In this document: piece by piece, positions 38,901-51,166 of the stretch
Layout: every line of letters starts with the position of its first letter
Position numbering within the stretch: the stretch's first letter is position 1
NCBI RefSeq assembly: GCF_022458985.1
Contig: NC_061781.1
Location: forward strand, 23,044,001-23,108,000
DNA: 64,000 nt
From: Mugil cephalus
Taxonomy: Eukaryota > Chordata > Actinopteri > Mugiliformes > Mugilidae
Direction of reading: 5' to 3'
Translations under genes and position numbers: made by a program
Notes under the pieces: model-generated
The model's database searches: none
What the model was told of the DNA's origin: nothing
What the model saw: only the letters and a program-made list of their open reading frames with translations

Positions 38901-41900
38901 TCAGAGTGGGATGTGATGGACCGGAGTTTTGCAGTATTTCTGAGGTAGAAGAAGCAGGTATGTGTGAGCGATTTAATGTGTTTCTCCAGGTGCTATCCTG
39001 TGATGTATGGGGATCGGTATCATTAAGGTTTTATCCGATACTGTTGCTAAACTGGTATTTTTGAAACGGCGCCGATGCTTAAAGAATGAAAAACATACAA
39101 ACTTTGTCTTTTTATTTTGTGATGCACTTGAACAGAGATGAACAGAATATTAATTTAAATAACACGAATACAACTAAGACTCAGGGATATATGAACCGAT
39201 ATAAAATAGAATTCACAACAAACTGTCATAATTATCATAATAAAAACAACAGCAATACAGAACAGAGAATATGCAAAAAAAATCACAAGATTTTACAACT
39301 TTCAATCGACTTTGAACTTTTTTCTGCAAAAACATGAGCATGTTATATGCGACATCGCTCTTCACTGATGGCAAGATGCTGCTAACTCCGCTGGCGGTGG
39401 CGTCTGTCAGGCTGTCAAAGACGCTGCATTTCTGGTCTTTTAATAAAATGCTGTGAGTCGTCAGATGTTTAATCTAATTCCAGGTTTTTACCGCCCTTGT
39501 TGCCCAATCTGCATCTTTAAAAGTTTTAAGGTTCACTTCCATCCATGGAGGTGAAAAAGTGACGTGATGTCACAGAACGAGAGCTAACAGGGCTAAGCTA
39601 ATTACAAATTCAGTGGAAACAAAATAAAGCACCCAGATCTGCTTTGCTTTTCAGTCTATTTACTACTGCTTACTTCAACACCGGTGCCATCATAGAACCG
39701 ACCCATGCTTGGTAACGTATAAATCTTTTTTTATATTTTTATTATTATTATTTCAGAGGCCCAGGATGAATCTAACAGCAGCGACTCTGGTGGTAGCAGC
39801 ACCTCCCACATCAACCCATTCAGCCGACAGGGCGGCACCATCCTGCTCCCTGCACCTCCAGGCCCCCCCCAGGACCAGGCCTCCGGCGGCTCCCTGGGGC
39901 TCGGCCTCAGCCAGGGATACACCCAGATGTATGGAGGTAGGCTGCACGACGAAGGGAAGCTGAAAACATTTCCTCTCCGCTCAGATCTGCACGAGCAAAA
40001 CATGCATTTCAATATATCTGCACAGGCAGTGGACTTCCTGTCCTTTATTTGTTTTCCTCCCTTTTTTTTTTTTTTCAGCAAACCCCCAGGCGCAGGCCTT
40101 TTACGGTGGCAGGATGACTGAGGACCGTCTGCTGGCCGTGAAGAACGCCACCTCTGAGGCTATTGACCATCTACACAAATCCCTGGAGTCGTGTCCCGAC
40201 GCTGAGGACGAGGCCCCGGACCCCAAAGGCATCAAGGTCGCACACTCCCTCAGTCATTCACACGTAAAATGTGAAGTTAGATTTGGGCAAAACTTTAAGG
40301 TTGTTTTATTTGATGGGTTTGTTCATCCATCACTTGTGTGTGATTGGTTGTTTAGGTGACGCTCCTGCCCCATCAGAGGAGAGCTCTGGCCTGGCTGCTC
40401 TGGAGAGAAGGGCAGAAACCAGCAGGAGGAATTCTGGGTACGTTTATTTTTTCTTTTTTTTTTACTCATGATTGTGAAGACTGTTGTTAGAAATTGTACG
40501 AAATCAATGTCCGGATACTTTTTCCACCGCAGAAGCAGCCTGGGCTTCATTTCAAACTTAAATAAGATATTGAGGTTAACTTTTCTTTCTTTATTTCTTT
40601 ACATTTATTTATTCAAGGAGGGCCAGTTTAGAGGAACCTTTCTTTTCAGATGATGCCCTGATAACAAACAATCCATCAGTACAATAATACAATACAATAT
40701 GGCGTAAGGAAAGTCATCGATCAGAAAGGCATTTAAAAGTACATGCATTGAATCCATGGTAATGTGCTTGAACCGATTAAAAGGAATCAGTTGTGACAAA
40801 AGATTATTTCATCTAAATGATGCATTAATACTCAAAGGCAAACTTTCCCACCATAGTCCTAACATTTGACATATTCAGGGATTCAAGTATTTTTATTTGT
40901 CAATCACAACCGAACAGAAGCATGAGATGGATGGAAATTATTTCCCAACTAGTAACTATAATATATAGATACTAAGTAAAACAGTATAGATGTAAATAAA
41001 CACTATAGAAAAGAATAAAGATAAATAAAGTACGTCGAAAGAGCAGCATGGATTTGTGCAAATTTGTGCAAGAAAACGTGCAAAACCTCATGAGTTTAAC
41101 AGTCTAACAGCCTCTAAGAAGAAGATGTTGCTCTGCTCTTTCTGCTCCGTGGCCTCTAGGCCATTAAGAGCCAATGGATCGTGAGCACAAGTGGAGTAAC
41201 TGAATAATTTAAATGTAATTAAGTTTGTTACATAAACGTGTAGTTTGTGAAGAAAGGCCTCATAAATAAAACGGTAAACAATGTTGTTCTGCTCTCAGCT
41301 AACGAGGTCCGGCCGACGTTTTGGCAGTGATGGGTCATGAACACATCACCAGTAATAAATCCACTCGCCTGGATCGATAGGAGGCTACTCTTAAGCTAAG
41401 CTAGTCCCATTGTACTTCTCAGTTTCATTCAGAAAAAAACAGAATATACATGTTACACAATTGTGCACACACACAAAAAACCTATAGACAATATAAATTT
41501 ACATAATTTACAACCATCCAGGACCAACGGGAAACCGAGAACCAGTGTTGAGCCAAACTTTAACAAATAAATTACATGTAAAAGGTAAAAAGCATGACAG
41601 GAAATTAGCACCAGTGGATAATATTCAATAAATTAAAGAACACCTTGTGCAAACATGTGCAACTTTAAAAAAATCCCCAAAGCCGCACACTGAAAGAGGA
41701 AAAAAATAAAAGGAGGTCTTTATCATTTCATTGTTGTTGAAGTTAATCCACGTGTTCCAGAAACTCTCATCTAAACTCTTATAAATTGTAGCGGACGACA
41801 TGGGTTTGGGGAAAACCCTGACCATGATTTCTCTCATACTGGCCAAGAAGAAAAAGGCCAAAAAAGAAGAAGATGAGGAAAAGGACGAGAAGAAGCTGGA

Positions 41901-44900
41901 GAGCTGGATATCCAAAACCGGTAACTACGTTATTTCATCAGAGTTTCCACACAGTTGAAACTAGATGAAGCTGAGTGGACTGATTCATATTTATTTCCAC
42001 ATGTCTTCTTGTTTTTTTTTTGTTTTTTTAAATCATCCAGACTGCAGCCTGGTGGCTTCTAGAGGAACTCTGATCATCTGTCCGGCCTCCCTCGTGCACC
42101 ACTGGAAGAAGGAGATTGAGAGACACGTGAGGACGGACAAGCTGACGGTTTATTTGTACCACGGCCCAAACCGCAAGAAGAGCGCGAGAATGTGAGCGAG
42201 GACGCACACGGTCACTTCTCCTCCTTCCGCTCGGCCTCCATGAGTCACAGCCTCTGTTTGGTTTAGAAACACAATGATCTTACACACACACAGCTACACT
42301 GTTTACACATCTACACACTACAACAGTCCAACATCCTGAGGCAACGACAAAACTCTTATTTTTTGATTGATTGTAATCATTATTTTTTTATTTATATAAA
42401 AATTATTACGTGCACTCACCTGCCAAAACATTAGGTACGTGAGTGAACGCGCTCTAATATAAAAGTACATTAACTTTGTGAGTGTTATAATGTTATAATG
42501 TTGGGTAGAAAGGTGGTGATTCAGATGGATTATTTTGGAGGATGTAGTTTCTGGTGTTGTTAAACTGAGACTGAATTATGTGCAAAAGTGTTTCACTTAG
42601 TTAACCGAGCTGACTGGATGGATACCAGAGAGATACTAGAGAGATACGAGATACTAGAGAAATACTAGAGAGATAGTAGATACTAGATACTAGAGAGATA
42701 CTAGATACTAGATACCAGAGAGATACTAGAGAGATACTAGAGAGATACGAGATACTAGAGAAATACTAGAGAGATAGTAGATACTAGATACTAGAGAGAT
42801 ACTAGATACTAGATACTAGAGAGATACTAGAGAGATACTAGATACTAGAGAGATACTAGAGAGATACTAGAGAGATATGAGATACTAGAGAGATACTAGA
42901 GAGATACTAGAGAGATACTAGAGAGATACTAGAGAGATACTAGAGAGATATGAGATACTAGAGAGATATTAGATACTAGAGAGATACTAGAGAGATATTA
43001 GATACTAGAGAGATATTAGATACTGGAGAGATACTAGAGAGATATTAGATACTTGATAGATACTAGAGAGATATTAGATACTTGATAGATACTAGAGAGA
43101 TACTAGATACTAGAGAGATACTAGAGAGATATTAGATACTGGAAAGATACTAGAGAGATAATAGATACTTGATAGATACTAGAGAGATACTAGATACTAG
43201 AGAGATACTAGAGAGATATTAGATACTGGAAAGATACTAGAGAGATAATAGATAATGGAGAGATACTAGATACTTGATATTAGAATGATGGATAATGGAT
43301 AGATGGATACTAGATAGATACTTGAAAGACGGATACTGGATACTAGATAGATACTAAAGAGATACTAGATGGATACTAGATAGATACTAAAGAGATACTA
43401 AAGAGATACTAGATGGATACTAGATGGATTCTAGATACTAGAGAGATACTAGATACTTGATATAGAAAGATGGATACTAGGTAGATGGATACTAGATGGA
43501 TACTAGATAGATACTAGATGCATACAAGATACTAGATAGGTACTAGATACTAGATGGATTCTAGATACTAGGGAGATACTAGATGGATATTAGGTTCGAG
43601 ATGGATACTATATAGATACCAGATACTAGATACTAAGTAGATAGATGGATACTAGCTAGATACTAGATGGATACTAGCTAGATACTAGATGGATACTAGC
43701 TAGATACTAGATAGATACTAGATGCATAAATAGATACTAGATAGATACTAGATGCATAAATAGATACTAGGTAGATACTAGCTAGATACTAGATGCATAC
43801 TAGATACTAGATAGGTACTAGATGCTAGAGAGATACTAGATGGATACTAGATACTAGATACTAGATGGATACTAAGTAGATAGATAGATACTAGATGGAT
43901 ACTAGATGCATAAAAAGATACTAGGTAGATACTAGATGGATACTAGATGCATAAAAAGATACTAGGTAGATACTAGATGGATACTAGATGCATAAAAAGA
44001 TACTAGGTAGGTACTAGATGGATACTAAGTAGATAGATAGATACTAGATGCATAAATAGATACTAGATAGATACTAAAGGGATACTAGATAGATACTAGA
44101 TGCTTAAATAGATACTAGGTAGATACTAGATGCTGAATACTGTTCTAAAACTTTTGACCGGTCGTGTATAAGTACAAAGAAATGTAATTGCAGTTGTTTT
44201 ACTTTTAAACTTTTAATGCCAGAGCCTTCATAAAGATACGGTTTTGTTGTATTACATTTGTTTCCACTAGTGTACATAATAATGTCTCCTAGATCTAGAG
44301 GACATAAAGACATTAAGGGACAGTCACATTGAATTGTTGTGTGTTTTTCAGGCTGGCAGAGCACGATGTGGTGGTGACCACTTACAGTCTGGTCTCTAAG
44401 GAGGTTCCAGTCCAGAAGGAAGAGTCTGATAAACCCAGCAAGGATTCTGACGAAGTGGTAAATACTATATTTATAACAGCAGATATGTTTTTATTTTTTT
44501 ACCTAATTAAGATACGTGTTAAAACTTCCTCTTACGTTTTTTTTTTTTTCAGCCGAAACACTCGGGTCCTCTGATGCGAGTGGCCTGGGCCCGTATCGTT
44601 CTCGATGAAGCTCACAACATCAAAAACCCCAAAGTGCAGACGTCCATGGCCGTGTGTCAGCTCAGGGCGGCGGCTCGCTGGGCGGTGACTGGTACCCCCA
44701 TCCAGAACAACCTGCTGGACATGTACTCACTGCTCAAGTAAGACTACGACACTGTTTTTCTTTTCTTGTTTTGTCTGCATGCTGCATGCACCGATCAGCC
44801 ACAACATTATAACCACTGACAGGAGAAGTAAACAACATATAAACCATCTTGTGACAATTCAGTCGTCTGCAGGGAAACGTTTGGACCTGGTACTAACAAC

Positions 44901-47900
44901 TATCAATCAATCAGTCAGACTTTATTTGTAAAGCGCTTTTCATACAAAAAGTAGCACAATGTGCCGTATACAATAATCCTACAGACACACACCCACACAT
45001 GCACAGACAGACACACAACTAAAAACAGTAGAACAAATAAAAACTATATTCATTAGAACAGGTGACGAAACACGACATAAAACCAGATGAAAATGACACT
45101 AAAAACCCTAAACATAGTATATAGACCTAAGAGCATAAAATTAGGATAAATACATAAATAAAAATCAAACTTAAGGTCATAAAAAATACTGTAAAAATGC
45201 TCACAACTGAAACAGTAAAAGAAATTTAAAAAATTAGTTACTTCCTCATGAATGTCATAACTTTTTCTTAAAAATGCTTTGATGTTTATAATATAATATA
45301 ATATAATATAATGTTTTACTGCTTTTAGATTATGATTGTTAAGTGAACTGTAATTGTCATGTGTATTTTGTGTTGTTTTGTGTTACCTTTTTGTGTGGAT
45401 CTCAGGAAGACGAGCTAATGTTGATCCTTTTAAACATTTAAACAATTCTTGTGGATGTTACTTAGACATGTAGCACCAACCTAAACCAGACCAGAATGAA
45501 AAAAATGGACATAGCTTTTAAACCGATATGTTCTTATAACCTGTGTTTGTTTATTTTTTACATATTGTACGAACATTTACAATGAGACTAAGCCTTCTTG
45601 CTGCATACTTTAGGTTCCTGCGTTGTTCCCCGTTTGACGAGTACAAACTGTGGAAAGCTCAGGTGGACAACGGCTCCAACCGAGGCAGAGAGAGACTCAA
45701 CATCCTGACGAGGACTCTGCTGCTGCGACGAACCAAAGACCAGCTGGACTCCACAGGGAAACCGCTGGTACAGACGCTTTAATATTCAGGCTGTTAAAGA
45801 GTCTATCGGTGACTTCAGGCTCTTGATAATTGAGCCATCGAACGTTTCAGGTGTCTCTCCCTGATCGGACCTGTGAGGTGCATCGGCTCAAACTGTCCGA
45901 GGACGAGAAGTCGGTGTACGACGTCGTCTTCGCCCAATCCAGGTAAAATAACAAAGAAAAATATAAATATCTTTTATTTCTCTTTGGGTTAGAAACACTT
46001 TGGGAAAAAATGCAGAAAAAAAACTGTTTAGTGTTTCTTTCCCAACTCATTTTAGCTACAGTTTTACAATAAAAATGTTCAGTTAATTGTTTCATTGTTG
46101 TTTTATTTATTTGTTATTATTTTTTTCCTTTTCTGAACAACATCACAGAATCGCCTCCACATTTATTTTAGTAGGTTTAACTTCATAATATTTTCCACTA
46201 AGTCTCTAGGAATGAAATGTGAAATAAGGAATAAATGCTGAGGGAATTGTTCCAGTCAGACACATCTGGAAGTAATTCACGTTCCCCCAGTTTAACATCA
46301 CACACCAGCATAGAAATGGAGAGATTCAGTAGAAACGCACTGAACTGATGATCTTTTTCCTCCAGATCTACTCTGCAGAACTACCTGAAGAGACATGAAG
46401 GCAAAGATGTTAACCAGGGAAAATCTTCCTCTTCTAACCCCTTTGACAAAGGTGCGATATCAGCTGGTTGTTTTCTTTTTATATCAACCTCAGGAACATT
46501 CATGAACACTGTTGTAGTTTCTGAAACAGGTTTGGACAGAATTAATTCAAAGACATAGATACAAGTGTCCTATGTGGCATTCTCACGTAGGTAGATAGGT
46601 AGATAGATACCAGGTAGGTTGGTAGGTATCATGTAAGTAGGTAGGTAGATACCAGGTAAGCTGGTAGGTACCCGGTAGGTAGATAGATACTAGGTAGGTT
46701 GGTAGGTACCGGGTAGGTAGGTAGGGAGCTAGGTACCAGGTAGGTAGGTACGTAGGTAGGTACCAGGTAGATAGGTAAATAGGTGGGTACCAGGTAGGTA
46801 GGTACCGGATAGGTAGGTAAATAGGTGGGTACCAGGTAGGTAGGTACCGGGTAGGTAGGTAGATAGGAGGATACCAGGTAGCTAGGTACCAGGTAGGTAG
46901 GTGGATACCAGGTAGGTAGGTAATAGGTGGATGGATACCAGGTAGGTAGGTACTGGGTAGGTAGGTAGGTAGGTGGATACCAGGTAGGTAGGTGGATACC
47001 ACGTAGGTAGGTACCGGGTAAGTAGATAGGTAGGTGGATACCAGGTAGGTAGATACTAGGTAGGTAGGTAGGTGGATACCAGGTAGGTAGGTGGGTACCA
47101 GGTAGGTAGGTACCGGGTAAGTAGATAGGTAGGTGGATACCAGGTAGGTAGGTACCGGGTAGGTAGGTAGGTGGATACCAGGTAGGTAGGTACTAGGTAG
47201 ATGGATACCAGGTAGGTAGGTGGGTACCAGGTAGGTAGGTGCCGGGTAGGTAGGTAGGGAGCTAGGTACCAGGTAGGTAGGTACGTAGGTAGGTACCAGG
47301 TAGATAGGTAAATAGGTGGGTACCAGGTAGGTAGGTACCAGGTAGGTAGGTAGATACCAGGTAGGTAGGTAATAGGTGGATGGATACCAGGTAGGTAGGT
47401 AGGTAGGTAGGTGGATACCAGGTAGGTAGGTGGGTACCAGGTAGGTTGGTACCGGGTAAGTAGATAGGTAGGTGGATACCAGGTAGGTAGGTACTAGGTA
47501 GGTGGATACCAGGTAGGTAGGTAGGTACCAGGTAGGTAGGTGGGTACCAGGTAGGTAGGTAGGTACCAGGTAGGTACCAGGTAGGTAGGTACTAGGTAGA
47601 TGGATACCAGGTAGGTAGGTACCGGGTAGGTAGGTAGGTGGATACCAGGTAGGTAGGCAGGTGGGTGGATATTAGGTAGATAGGTACCAGGTAGTTAGTC
47701 CTTTTTGTCTTTTTTTTTTTTTTTTTTTTAAACACCCTTTGGATTTTGTGAGCTGCTTCTTGTTAGGTAAAACATTTGCAGAGTGCAGACATGTGTATTT
47801 TAGTAAAACTTGTTTATTAATGGGTGGTACTTAGTTATTATCGTCTTTCTCTTTCTCATCAGTGGCCCAGGAGTTTGGTTTGTCCCAGGCTGACTCTGCA

Positions 47901-50824
47901 GTGTCCAGCTCTCAGGCTCCTCAGCAGGTGTCCAGCACAGTCCACATCCTGTCCTTGCTGCTGCGTCTCCGCCAGTGCTGCTGCCACATCTCGCTTCTTA
48001 AGAAGGTTTGCAAACCAGCGTGCTCCGGTTAATTCTGCTCAAACAAACAAACAACAAGCCTTTAATCAGCTTCGTCTTTCTTTTTCTCAGACCCTCGACT
48101 CGACCGAGCTGCAGGGCGACGGGATTGTCTTGTCTCTGGAGGAGCAGCTCAATGCTTTGTCGCTGTCCTCCGGCCCCTCAGCGTCTGGCCCCGATCCCAA
48201 AGACACCGTAGCCCTCAATGGCACCCGCTTCCCCTCCAAGCTGTTCGAGGACACCAGTGAAAGCACCAAGGTGAACACAAAGCTGCCTTTTGTTTGATTG
48301 GCAAAGACACAAAGTTCAGCTCCAACTGTGGATGAACGGGATTGTTGCTATGTCAGATATGGCTAAAGTTATGCTCAGGGTCATTTTACAACATTCCTGA
48401 TCAGAAGACATGTTATTATCGGTTATTATGTATTAGAATATTCTGTTGTTTAATCAAATTATTCCTTATATTTCCAGATTTCTGCTATTGTCTCTGAGCT
48501 GAAGGCAATCAGGCAGAAGAGTGACGATCAGAAAAGGTAACTTTAACAGATTTAGCCTGACTTATTTCATATCCTTCATTCATTTTAAAACGCATTTTTA
48601 GCAAATCAGTTTAACCGTAAATTATACTTATTCAATCTTCCTCAGCAAAGGCAGTAACAAGGTCAAAAGTCTCGTACAAATGTTATAATTTCCATTTTCT
48701 GAAACTTTTTAATTTACTGAAGAAGAGCGTGTGATTGTCTCCTCCGCTGTATATATGATCTGTGAAAGGACAACACACTAATTGAAACCCTTCATGTTGT
48801 GTCTCCTTGTGTGTGATCCACACTGTGCAGTGTGATCGTCTCCCAGTGGACCAGCATGCTTCAGATCGTAGCGGTTCACCTGCGTCGGATGGGCCTGAGA
48901 TACGCCGTCATCGACGGGACCGTCAACCCTAAACGTCGCATGGACCTGGTGGAAGAATTCAACACTAACCCTAAAGGACCACAGGTACATCTCACATTTT
49001 AAAACACGATAAAGCACAACAATATTAATGATAAATAATGGAAGAACAATAGAGGGTATGCATAGACATTCACTTCCTCCCAGGGCCACGCCCACCGAGT
49101 GGCAAAAACATGGTGAAATGTATCAGTAAATAGAGCGAAACCAGGAAAAATGTGGATTTTTACATCAAATTAATTGGACACGACAACGATCCATTCAAAC
49201 TACCAAATAAAAAATAGGCCAGAAATATTTTTTTTTCTGATATTTATATGGACCTGATTTCAATGCCGGTAAATACTATACTTTTACTATACTAGAGGAT
49301 TAGTCTCAGTTTCAGTTAGTTTTAGTTCATTTTAGTTCTGATAAATATCGCTAAATAAAAGATGCTAACGCTAAGAGCTTTACTGAGAAGGAACGTTAGC
49401 CATATAATACTGTAGCAATAAAAGGACGATGAGGAGTGATCACAAATATTCCGTTTATTGTTTTATTGTTGTTTATTGTTGAAACTGAAATAGTTACTGT
49501 CGGCCGTAACTACGACAAAACAACAACATCCACAAACTTATCTGACAGCCCTCCAGAACGTAACTTAAGAAGTAACTTAAGGTCTGACTTCATCAGTAAA
49601 TACAGCATAAATTAATATTACCTGACACTAAATGTGAACCACAACACCAGGTTTCTGTACCTGGATTCCAGTTGTTTCTTCTAATGCAGCGACACATTTA
49701 CTTCTCTGTTCTTTGGCAGATATCTGTAAAAATATAAAATATATCTCTGTCTGCTTTTAAATCTGTTGGTTCAGTCAATCACACAACAGCTCTTCACCTT
49801 TTTTTTTTTTTTTAAATTAATTTTACAATAGACAATATTACAGCCAATGAAACTAATTCTGCTAAAGGTTTGTGTGTATCACTTTGTGTGTACTACTAAA
49901 GAGCTTGGGTTAAGCTAAAAAAAAACAACCTATTTGTTTCATACCATTTCCAATAAAGAGGGAAGGCGACTACAAGCCAGAAAACATGAATGTAAACAAC
50001 ACGGGATTTAAAATGTTTATAAGAATCCAAATATTTTCTTGGCAGGAACACAAAGTATTTCCTTCAGTCGATGCAGCAGGCTGTATTTTTGGCAGCGATC
50101 AACTGACTAATACCTCTGATTGTATTGTGTGACATATTTTTTATATATATACATATATCACACAGCTTTAAATCAGCAGCTGAAGAAAGTTTCAAAAAGC
50201 CTGACAGCACTTCTCAGAGTACGGTTTTTGTTTGTGGTATTATTTTCCACAGGTGATGCTGGTTTCTCTTTGTGCTGGAGGAGTTGGGCTCAACCTCATC
50301 GGTGGGAATCACCTCTTCCTCATTGACATGCATTGGTGAGAAAAACACATGATTCCTCCCTTTTTGTAGCTTCTCCATCAGCTGCTTTGATTTCCAGTAG
50401 AAAGTTTTACAGGGAAATCAATTTGCTTTTTAACCTTTTAACAGGAATCCAGCGCTGGAGGATCAGGCCTGCGACCGGATCTATAGGGTCGGGCAACATA
50501 AAGACGTCACCATCCACAGGTAAAGAACCGGCAGGAGATTCAGTGTCTGTGTGAAAACTTTTATTTGTTATTACATTATGTGGTGTTGCTGGGAAACAAC
50601 AACAAAGTGTTAAGGTTTTTGTGTCATGTTAGCAGGAGCGAAACAAACTGCGATCATAAATGCTTCTTTGTCGTACCAGGTTTGTGTGTGAAGGCACCGT
50701 GGAGGAGAAGATTTCTACGCTGCAGGCGAAGAAGAAGGAGCTGGCCCAGAATGTGCTGTCAGGAACCGGAAGCACGTTCTCCAAACTCTCCCTGGCCGAT
50801 CTCAAAATCATCTTCGGTGTCTGA
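35933..50824 (+). CDS. ttf2: Transcription termination factor 2, SNF2-family ATPase (22 exons, complete)
   Basis: TTF2 uses ATP to release RNA polymerase II transcripts, notably at mitosis. Exons: 35933-35960, 36203-36308, 37193-37279, 37382-38234, 38421-38541, 39757-39936, 40079-40236, 40356-40437, 41792-41920, 42041-42191, 44352-44457, 44553-44737, 45614-45767, 45851-45942, 46366-46451, 47863-48005, 48091-48270, 48478-48536, 48831-48984, 50253-50335, 50445-50519, 50680-50824. Phases agree; 3357 bases, 1118 residues (human 1162). The N-terminus has two GRF-type zinc fingers: C6, H9, C32 and C38 in the first, then CLNH with YYRC and KWCG in the second. Exon 4 is a long charged linker ending in a poly-Asp tract and LVLV. 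The ATPase core shows DDMGLGKT near residue 540, DEAH near 685, TGTPIQN near 713, GGVGLNL near 1028 and DRIYRVGQ near 1056. The start is the first ATG, directly before the zinc finger. Introns 10 and 15 are inflated by tandem arrays. Confidence 0.97.
36425..37140. mobile_element. Dispersed DNA-transposon-like repeat filling ttf2 intron 2
   Basis: Starts with GTACAGTACTATGCAAAAGT and TTTTAGGTATG, then carries phrases such as AAACTAAGAATGCTTTCAAA and GACTCATCAGTCCAGATCAC. I recognise these as parts of an abundant fish repeat. It covers most of the 884-base intron. Open frames within it are not genes. Confidence 0.55.
38039..38063 (+). repeat. (GAT)n tract encoding poly-Asp in ttf2 exon 4
   Basis: Eight successive GAT/GAC codons, directly followed by codons for LVLV. 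See the finding on a possible SUMO-interacting motif. Confidence 0.8.
38700..38800. repeat. Dispersed repeat fragment (TTTATATAGCACCTTT class)
   Basis: AAGGTTTATTTATATAGCAC followed by an A-rich body is a member of the fish TTATATAGCGC repeat class. It lies in ttf2 intron 5. Confidence 0.45.
39000..39720. repeat. Dispersed repeat with GATCGGTATC/ACCGGTGCC ends (ttf2 intron 5)
   Basis: The left part (GGGGATCGGTATCATTAAGG and TTTTATCCGATACTG) resembles the reverse complement of the tandem unit in rnf17 intron 14. The right part carries AACACCGGTGCCATC near 39680. A fish DNA transposon fragment is likely; the family is not identified. Confidence 0.4.
40875..41060. repeat. Dispersed repeat fragment in ttf2 intron 8
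   Basis: GGATTCAAGTATTTTTATTT followed by GTCAATCACAACCGAAC and an A-rich body. It is similar in layout to the fragment at 8715-9000. Confidence 0.35.
42617..44133 (+). repeat. 1.5-kb GATACTAGA minisatellite in ttf2 intron 10
   Basis: A dense array built from GATACTAGA and GATACTAGAGA-type units. The first part (to about 43260) is dominated by GATACTAGAGA, the second by GATACTAGATG and ATAGATACTAGG variants. Higher-order blocks recur, for example with GCATAAATAGATACTAG. It lies between exons 10 and 11 and accounts for about 70 percent of that intron. Confidence 0.95.
44903..45240. repeat. Dispersed repeat, CAGTCAGACTTTATTT class (ttf2 intron 12)
   Basis: CAATCAATCAGTCAGACTTT is followed by TAAAGCGCTTTTCATAC and an A-rich body, as in the copy at 12530. 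Just upstream, at about 44790, is the phrase CGATCAGCCACAACATTATA, another abundant fish repeat end. Confidence 0.5.
46586..47697 (+). repeat. 1.1-kb GGTAGGTAC(CA) minisatellite in ttf2 intron 15
   Basis: The array is made of GGTAGGTA-rich units with recurring GGATACCAGGTAGGTAGG and GGTACCGGGTAGG blocks of roughly 30-35 bases, and some longer repeats (the segment near 46720-46830 recurs near 47250-47340). It lies between exons 15 and 16. The 139-residue open frame on the minus strand (46583-47002) is only the translation of this repeat. Confidence 0.95.
49045..49815 (-). mobile_element. MITE-like element, copy 2 (ttf2 intron 19)
   Basis: The reverse complement matches 3875-4480 in rnf17 intron 7. 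The left end reads AGAGGGTATGCATAGACATT and the right end carries CAATCACACAACAGCTCTTC. It is the main content of the 1268-base intron 19. Confidence 0.6.
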
Positions 50825-51160
50825 GCTCAGCGAGACTGCTGCCACATGGCCAGTGTGTGTGTTTATTTAATAACGAGTGAGCGGATAAATAACTCCCTTA
50901 TTTGTTAACTCCAAGACCAAACTGGTTACTTGATTACAGCAACTTTTTTTTACTCATTTTTAATTATATTTTTAGTTGTTATGAAACATTTCAACTCAAC
51001 AGACACTAAAGCACTGTTAAGTTATTCCAAACTGCATATTTTAATATGTGTTTTATTGTCTTTTTATATGTTTGAGTTCATTTTACATACATATACTTTC
51101 AAGTGCATGTTAAATGCATTATGTATTATGGCTGTATTTGTCTTGATATGATGATATTTA

Positions 51161-51166
51161 AATAAA
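51161..51166 (+). terminator. Polyadenylation signal of ttf2
   Basis: AATAAA lies 337 bases after the ttf2 stop codon in AT-rich 3' UTR-like sequence, with no better signal between. Confidence 0.55.

Noticed and set aside
42617..44133. CRISPR-like periodicity in the tandem arrays
   Set aside because: Units are directly abutting with no unique spacers, and the genome is clearly vertebrate.
46583..47002. 139-codon minus-strand frame of YLP/TWY repeats
   Set aside because: It is only the translation of the GGTAGGTA array; no start context, and no sequence beyond the repeat.
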